A stretch of DNA of 64,000 bases from Gliomastix tumulicola (taxonomy: Eukaryota > Ascomycota > Sordariomycetes > Hypocreales > Bionectriaceae). Positions 59,201 through 64,000 of the stretch are shown here, one piece after another. The DNA lies in the NCBI GenBank assembly GCA_001599755.1, contig BCHX01000007.1:2914001-2978000 (forward strand), given 5' to 3'. Position 1 is the first letter of the stretch. Each line of letters begins with the position of its first letter. The notes under the pieces were generated by a model. The model was not told where the DNA came from. It was given only the letters and a program-made list of their open reading frames with translations, and did not search any database. Both the position numbers and the translations under genes were made by a program.

Positions 59201-62200
59201 AGACTAGTGCATGGATAAATGTCCTCGACCAGTTGGCCTGCAGAGAGGCGACATTTCTCCCTGAATTGAACTTTCATCTTCTCAATGGTATTTTGAGGAA
59301 GTAGAGAGAACGGCTGGATCTCGCCATTGTCCTCACGGTCCTTAATGCAGGCAACGGAGGACATGTCGGCGAGGGTAGAATGAGACAGAATATCCTGAGG
59401 CTTGAGTCGTATGCCGAAGGAGTGTGCCAGCGTTGACAGCTCTACTGTCGTGATGGAGTCACCACCGAGGAGGAAGAAGTTGTGATTCATCCCAATCTTT
59501 TTCAGCTCAATGTCAATGACGGACTTTAAGGTCTGTACCCAGAGATACCGTAGGATAATTCCCATGTCGGTAATAGGAGCCTCGCTTTCTGCAAACTCAC
59601 TTGAGTCCGCAAAATTGCTTAACACGCGCTCGCGCTTCTCTAATGCCGACAATGTAGCAAAGTCGGTGTCATCGATACTAGCTGGGGCAGGAGACTGCGC
59701 CGCGAGACTTCCATCATCCCAAGGATACGATGGGAGGCCGGAGAGACACTTCCCGTGCTTGAACAACGAAGACAGGTCAGACACGGCCGACTTCTGCCAC
59801 AGCTTGCCAGCGGCGGTTAGGAAACTGGCAGAGGCGTCTTTGTGTCGTGTCTGGGATGAGATGTACTCGATGGATCGACTCATGACTGTGCAGATCTGCT
59901 TGAGTGGTGCGCTGAGAGCGGAATGCGGACCGATCTCAAGGAATAGCGTATCCATTGGCGCAGTCTCAAGCAAAGATTGAACTGCCGAGCTGAAGAGCAC
60001 TGGAGATGCCAGGTTTTGCGCCCAGTATTGCGGAGTTGCGAGGGTCGAGCGGTTGTGACTCGTCCCGTCGACAGTGGACAAGAACGCCGTCTTTCCCAGC
60101 GCAAGATGTTCGCTAAGAAACGTGCCTTCTCTTACTAAATGTCTCTCGAACTCGATGGCGACAAAAGCAGTGTGATCTAGCAATTGTGTCAGAATCGTTC
60201 ATGCCGTGATACAGATCTTGCCGTCAAACACATATGTGGTACTTACGTGAGTGATATGCCACGTCTACGTGAAGGCGGCTTGGCTTGATAGCCGGGTGCG
60301 CGAGTTTGATAGATTCGAGAACCTTTTCGAGAGTCGGCCAATCTCCAGACAGAGTTGTGCTCGAGGGACTGTTCTCACACGCAACCATGACGCCCTCTTC
60401 CAGGAACCCGCGCACCTCGTCCCTGCTCAAAGAAACAGCAGCCATGCCTCCGTTCTTCAAATGACGCGTCACGTAACCGTAGTAATAGGCAATTACCACT
60501 GCTTCTCTGAGGCTGAGGTGTCCAGCGGCGAAAGCAGCGGCGACCTCGCCTGTTGAGTGCCCAATGGCCGTGATCGGCATTACCCCGAGTCGTTGAAACT
60601 GGAGGAAGAGCGCAATCTGCAGAGCAGTGGTAACGGATGGTCCTAGCTCGGCAGTGTTGATCAAACTTCCCTCCTCACCGGGACTCTTGCGAAGTTGGTC
60701 TTGTCTCACGATTAGTCTTCTGATATCCGCATCTGATATAGGAAGGAACAACGCGTACCGGAAAGAAGCCAAGAGGGTGGGTTCTTGAGACCCTGCAAGA
60801 TGACATCCATCTCTTTGATATCGGCCCTGAAAGAGTCACTTCTCTCCATGAGCTCCTTACCCATCCCCTGCCATTGCGAGCCCTGACCGGTGAATATCAT
60901 AGCGACGGATGAACTTCCGGCAGAGTCTCGTTTCTTGTGAGAGATGTTCACTAGCTTGTTCTCAACCAGGAGTGCGGAAGCGCGGTGAGATAGATGTCGC
61001 CGATGCATGGCTAAAGTGTATGCCACGTCTAACGCAGCATCTTTGTTCGCTTCGATATGGCTTCGATGCTGTGAGATTGTGGCATTGAGAGAGGCCTTGC
61101 TGGTCGCTGAGAAAAGAAGCAACTCTGCTCGCTCTGAGTGCGCGCCATTGCCGTTTCCATTGGCACTTGGCCCACGATACGCTCCAATCAAGATCTAAGA
61201 GCATTAGTTCTGTCCAGACTGGCAGTCTATCCGTGAAAGCTCACCGATTCACCCTGCGACCCAACCCGAAATGAAGTGGCCACAACGACCTCGGCTGGTG
61301 TTTTGGGTGGCGTGACGATGAGAGAGCTTCCGTTTGTACTTTCTAGGACAGGTCAGAGGGGAATTGGGAATCGGAGGTAGAAAGTCTCGGATGATACTGA
61401 CCGTTGAAAACAGAGCCTTCCCCATCGAAATAAGACGGACCGGTGGCGTCATTTTTCTTCAGATACAGATAGGCCAATGCTTTCACGACTGTCATAAGAG
61501 TGAGCGGACGGGATATTCGCCCGACGCCATCCTCTATCGAGTCAATGGCAAGTCCAGACCGAACCTGCTGATACTGTCCAAGCTCATTCTTCTCCAGTAC
61601 ATCAGTTCGTCCATTGGTCCGCCCTTGCGAAGAAGTCCGAGGTAATTCGGCTTCGATTTTGGCATGTACCGGGTTGCCATCCTCCGCAGCCGCTTCCAAA
61701 TCTTTGATGTAGATAACAGAGATCGTGTTCCCTAGTGTGTCACCTGCATGCTCCTCCTCGCGAGCTGGGTTTAGGCATGCTACAAGCGCACCGCGACAGT
61801 CTCCCCTCCGGACAGCATCGCAAGCCTGGTAAGTAGCTCCAGATTCATCGGAACACTCCTTAGTGCTGATACCCAGAGCCCTGAAGATGAGCGATGCTGT
61901 CTCCCCTTGTTGGGGACTAGGAGAGTGACCATTGGGCTTGCCCGCGGCGAGAAAGCATCGCACTTGGCCATCCTCATTGGCGTACCGAGTCTCACCAGCA
62001 TCTTCAAGACACTCGTATAGCGCCTGGAGAAGCATGCCCTGAGATGGACCCCACGATAAAGCCTCCTCTTCACTCATGGAGAAGAATGCCGCATCGAATG
62101 CGGGTAAATCTCCGCCTCCACGACCGTGAGGGGCTGGGTCGTGGTGTCCATTCTCATGACCATTCTTCTTCTCCGGCTTCCCATTCTGCCCGAGAGATCC

Positions 62201-62398
62201 ACCCTCATACTTTGCGTCATGCTGCTTTTGAAGCCACTCTCGGAATCCAGCCAGGCTGCGCACGCCACCTGGCCATCTCAAACCCACGCCGCAGATGGCC
62301 AACCCATCGAATGCAGTCTCTCCGGAAGCATTCTGCTCAGATAGCAGTCCTTTGTAGAGCGAGCTCTGTAAGCTCGGGAGGGAGGAAGGTAGAGGCAT
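38254..62398 (-). CDS. Hybrid KS*-AT-T / six-module NRPS megasynthase, about 7,968 aa
   Basis: Five exons on the minus strand: 61402-62398, 61245-61342, 60759-61194, 60247-60699 and 38254-60176. The introns are 59, 50, 59 and 70 nt and all joins are in phase. Domain order by residue: truncated KS 31-315; AT about 462-780; T0 862-930; six C-A-T modules (A-domain core 3 motifs near 1569, 2658, 3768, 4859, 5953 and 7046; LGGDS or IGGDS carrier motifs near 1991, 3089, 4189, 5282, 6366 and 7465); terminal C7 with HHAVFDG near 7677. Seven C domains all carry HHxxxDG, six A domains carry FTSGSTGxPK, and seven carriers carry GGDS. There is no TE, R, E or MT domain. It should make an N-acylated hexapeptide. 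The KS-AT-T opening recalls Trichoderma peptaibol synthetases. Exon 5 alone is 21.9 kb. Confidence 0.9.
38270..39620 (-). other. Megasynthase terminal condensation domain (C7)
   Basis: A complete C domain with HHAVFDG follows T6 and the protein ends about 290 residues later (HVIRHLIIKAGS). In fungal NRPSs a terminal C domain releases the peptide, usually by macrocyclisation, in place of a thioesterase. Confidence 0.85.
39640..42940 (-). other. Megasynthase module 6 (C6-A6-T6)
   Basis: C6 HHTIFDG, A6 FTSGSTGVPKA (a Gly to Ala change at the end of core 3), T6 DLGGDS. Hand-read code about DVSIAAAMIK. Confidence 0.8.
42950..46190 (-). other. Megasynthase module 5 (C5-A5-T5)
   Basis: C5 HHAVHDG, A5 FTSGSTGLPKG, T5 QLGGDS. 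Hand-read code about DLGFLAGCFK, differing from module 1 at one position (Tyr to Phe). Confidence 0.8.
46200..49460 (-). other. Megasynthase module 4 (C4-A4-T4)
   Basis: C4 HHAVHDG, A4 FTSGSTGTPKG, T4 ALGGDS. Hand-read code about DLLGATGVWK. Confidence 0.8.
49480..52760 (-). other. Megasynthase module 3 (C3-A3-T3)
   Basis: C3 HHSIFDG, A3 FTSGSTGVPKG, T3 QIGGDS. Hand-read code about DVGMIGGVSK. Confidence 0.8.
52780..56050 (-). other. Megasynthase module 2 (C2-A2-T2), divergent from the others
   Basis: C2 has HHAINDG, A2 FTSGSTGKPKG with VIQHDT after it instead of VMEHRS, T2 RLGGDS. Hand-read code about DLLFTGVLAK. A2 differs from the other five A domains throughout. Confidence 0.8.
56080..59290 (-). 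other. Megasynthase module 1 (C1-A1-T1)
   Basis: C1 has HHAIFDG; A1 has FTSGSTGTPKG and ends with a core-10 Lys (STKLD); T1 has HLGGDS. Hand-read specificity code about DLGYLAGCFK. C1 is the acylating condensation domain because it follows T0. Confidence 0.8.
59373..59577 (-). other. Megasynthase domain: loading carrier T0
   Basis: Residues about 862-930, FFLLGGDSITTVELS, with the phosphopantetheine Ser in GGDS. It lies between the AT linker and C1, so it should hold the starter acyl group. Confidence 0.85.
59823..60906 (-). other. Megasynthase domain: acyltransferase (AT)
   Basis: Residues about 462-780: FTGQGSQWQGMG at the start, active-site GHSTGE (Ser559), VDVAYHSHH, then PQYWAQNL and EIGPHSAL, and the usual post-AT linker ending LPSYPWDDG. 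All AT motifs of fungal reducing PKS-type ATs appear intact. The substrate cannot be read reliably. Confidence 0.85.
61454..62308 (-). other. Megasynthase domain: truncated ketosynthase (KS*)
   Basis: Residues about 31-315. The opening LAICGVGLRWPGG and the FDAAFFSMSEEEALSWGPSQGMLLQ block are clear KS sequence. Large segments are missing: the region before the active site is shortened, the nucleophile-elbow aligns as KECSDES (Cys182), and neither the HGTGT nor the NIGH histidine motif is present. Total about 285 aa against about 425 for a full KS. Decarboxylative condensation is therefore unlikely. Confidence 0.8.
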
Positions 62399-63427
62399 AG
62401 TGACCTAGGGGTATAGAGCGTTCGAATCGGTCAAGTGTAAATAAGGAAAAAAAGTTATCAGCCGTAGACTCCGGACTTCTTGGTAAGTGCTGATGGTATC
62501 GTGATGATCTGCGATATCGAAGCTTATTCCAACGTGGGGGGGGGGCTGACAAGGAGTGCTATAGACTGAGCCAAGAACACTTTTCTGACGGGAACGAGCG
62601 AACAGACTGCCACCAACATCTACCAAGACTAAAGCACGGGGAAGGGGCGGATCGATACAAGGGATTCTAGAAGACTACCCTAACTTGATGATCATGCAGC
62701 TCAGCGACGTTGAATTCAATATTCTGCCGTTCCGAGTATTCATTCCCGCACCTGTTAGTGACTGCAGGGTCTCAGACAATATCGGTTGGAACGGGAGGAG
62801 AAGGGTAGGGAGATAGAGAGACACCCAAAAGTACCACACACCCCAATGTACCGGTACAAGTCGAGAGACAAGTGAGTCGCGAAACATTCCATCATCGTCG
62901 CGCGGAAATATCAGCCCAGGTGCAAGACACGTCTCAGGGCAGGAAATGTGAACAACCAGGGGGCTGCATGTCCCAAGACGGAAGCGTGAGAGGGTCATGC
63001 AGATTTTTCACTGCTGAAAAAAAAGACATCGCCATTTCGCTTTTATTTGGAAGGGTTGTCGGTTTGGATAATTCATATCTTTTGTGTGAAGCAGGGACAT
63101 GGGACACATCATTTGCGCATTTGATTTGAGGCTCAGAGGATGGCCGGAGATGTGACGACATGGGACGCAGAGGCCAAGGCGTGATCAGCTGTGCAGCATT
63201 CCACAGAGCATGACAGTGACAGCTCGGGGACAGACGTCATCGCTATTGTTGCAAACAAAACAATCAGCATCAGCAGCCCTCTTGCCTTGTCTACCTGCTC
63301 ATCGATCCTTCTGCCATTGCCGCCGACGATTGAGAGTAATCTCCAGGATTTCATCAGACACCGACAGTTATTCTCTTAGATCTCCAGCAATAGAAAGCAT
63401 CACAGCGTTATACGAGCCACAATCACC
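62399..63427. other. Divergent intergenic region of the megasynthase and the right-edge gene
   Basis: About 1 kb with no gene; it must contain both promoters. A G-run (62536-62545) and a perfect 12-bp palindrome (62847-62858) are the only structures noted. The 60 bases before 63428 resemble a normal 5' leader. Confidence 0.5.
62847..62858. promoter_or_regulatory. 12-bp perfect palindrome TGTACCGGTACA
   Basis: An exact inverted repeat with a CCGG centre, four bases after a CCAA motif, between the divergent megasynthase and right-edge gene. It could be a dimeric regulator site (CCG/CGG everted pairs are bound by some Zn2Cys6 proteins). Function is inference only. Confidence 0.25.
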
Positions 63428-64000
63428 ATGGGTTCCAGCGAGTCAAAGGAGGCGGGCGCCCGCCTGCAGAATGCCACCCTCGGCCGCACTACCTTCCCCC
63501 CAGAGTTCAACATCTACTACGAGAACCTCTCCACGAGCCTCAAGTTCAACCTGGGCGAGCAAAAGGGCGACTCTTGGAATGTCCTGACCTTCCCCCAGGG
63601 CTGGTTCGGCGACCTGGTTCTCTATTCAACCTCCAGCACCAAGTCAGACCCTCTGGCCGTCATTACCAGTGCCAGCAAGATGGGCAAGAGCGACGCCGTT
63701 GAGCTCGCGCCCCTCCAGCCGGGAGACCCTACCATGCGTGGCCAGATGGACTCCATCTCCCACGGCGGCTGGGCCTTCTCTGCTCCCGTCCCCGGCGGCG
63801 GCAGCGAGAGGTTCGAGTGGCGTGATAGCAAGAGCGCCGCCGTCCGGTCTCTGGGCGAGAGCTCCCACGGATGGGAGCTTGTCCGCCTCAACCATAGAGA
63901 GGAGGTCGTTGCCGTCTGGGCCGAGAAGAAGCTCGCTCTGTCTGTGAGCAAGGCGGCTACCTTCCGCTGGGTCGGAAGCGGCGCAGGCGGGCAGCTTGGT
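63428..64000 (+). CDS. Unknown protein, 5' part (cut by window end)
   Basis: ATG 63428 opens a frame that runs to the right edge for 191 codons without a stop. It begins MGSSESKEAGARLQNATLGRTTFPPEFNIYYENLSTSLKF; the FPPEFNIYYE and WELVRLNHREEVVAVWAEKK stretches and a GWFGDLVLY segment have the look of a small beta-rich fungal protein. No family is recognised with confidence. It is divergent from the megasynthase, so it may share regulation with it. Confidence 0.75.
   Translation, partial: MGSSESKEAGARLQNATLGRTTFPPEFNIYYENLSTSLKFNLGEQKGDSWNVLTFPQGWFGDLVLYSTSSTKSDPLAVITSASKMGKSDAVELAPLQPGDPTMRGQMDSISHGGWAFSAPVPGGGSERFEWRDSKSAAVRSLGESSHGWELVRLNHREEVVAVWAEKKLALSVSKAATFRWVGSGAGGQLG

Noticed and set aside
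38278..59980. Many plus-strand open frames of 60-240 codons opposite the megasynthase
   Set aside because: They are antisense shadows of repeated NRPS modules; they have no independent domains and recur at equivalent places in successive modules.
38254..60183. The 7,309-codon open frame taken as a complete NRPS starting at 60183
   Set aside because: It starts with a non-ATG codon just inside an intron. Splice signals and AT-domain continuity (VDVAYHSHH) show that four further exons precede it.
60732..60758. A 27-nt intron (GTACGC to ATCAG) as an alternative join in the AT domain
   Set aside because: It keeps frame but is far below the usual minimum fungal intron length and would insert about 12 extra residues between PPSW and TALQIAL. 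The 59-nt intron fits better.
1..64000. CRISPR arrays, insertion sequences, transposons, rRNA genes
   Set aside because: No spaced direct repeats, transposase, reverse transcriptase, terminal inverted repeats or rRNA-like sequence were seen. Only short microsatellites are present.

Overview
The window is nuclear DNA from a filamentous ascomycete (Pezizomycotina, most probably a Sordariomycete). The evidence is short GT-AG introns of 50-75 bases with CTAAY/CTGAC-like branch points, compact gene spacing, a Zn2Cys6 regulator, and fungal housekeeping genes (cytosolic MetRS, Dbp3, Rft1, Guk1). All exon joins were worked out by hand from splice signals and reading-frame phase. Family names come from motif recognition, not from searches.

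Left part (1-36 kb) is mostly ordinary chromosome. It holds the 3' tail of an unknown gene, an unknown 687-aa low-complexity protein, an unknown multi-pass membrane protein, methionyl-tRNA synthetase, a TPT-family (DUF250) transporter with a 6-nt microexon, a GT64 glycosyltransferase, an oxysterol-binding protein, guanylate kinase, an FAD monooxygenase, a second guanylate-kinase-like gene with an eroded P-loop, an unknown 548-aa protein, a secreted or vacuolar M28 aminopeptidase, Dbp3 RNA helicase, the Rft1 flippase-like protein, a Zn2Cys6 transcription factor and a long coiled-coil protein.

Right part (36.7-62.4 kb) is a secondary-metabolite locus dominated by one 24-kb gene on the minus strand. 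Its predicted 7,968-aa product is a hybrid megasynthase. An N-terminal vestigial ketosynthase plus an apparently intact acyltransferase and a carrier domain are followed by six complete C-A-T modules and a terminal condensation domain. There is no thioesterase, reductase, epimerase or methyltransferase domain. The architecture recalls Trichoderma peptaibol synthetases, which begin with a KS-AT-T segment, but it has only six modules and ends in a C domain. The hand-read adenylation codes of modules 1 and 5 are almost identical (DLGYLAGCFK and DLGFLAGCFK), so the product should be an N-acylated hexapeptide with the same residue at positions 1 and 5, possibly Aib. A serine beta-lactamase/LovD-like transesterase gene lies 337 bases downstream on the same strand and may work on the product. 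The gene at the right edge (63,428 onward, plus strand) is divergent from the megasynthase and cut by the window end.

A plausible working picture is that the AT loads a short acyl group on the first carrier, C1 passes it to the first amino acid, six modules extend the chain, and the terminal C domain releases it by cyclisation or by condensation with an amine or alcohol, with the beta-lactamase-like enzyme as possible acyl transfer or hydrolysis partner.
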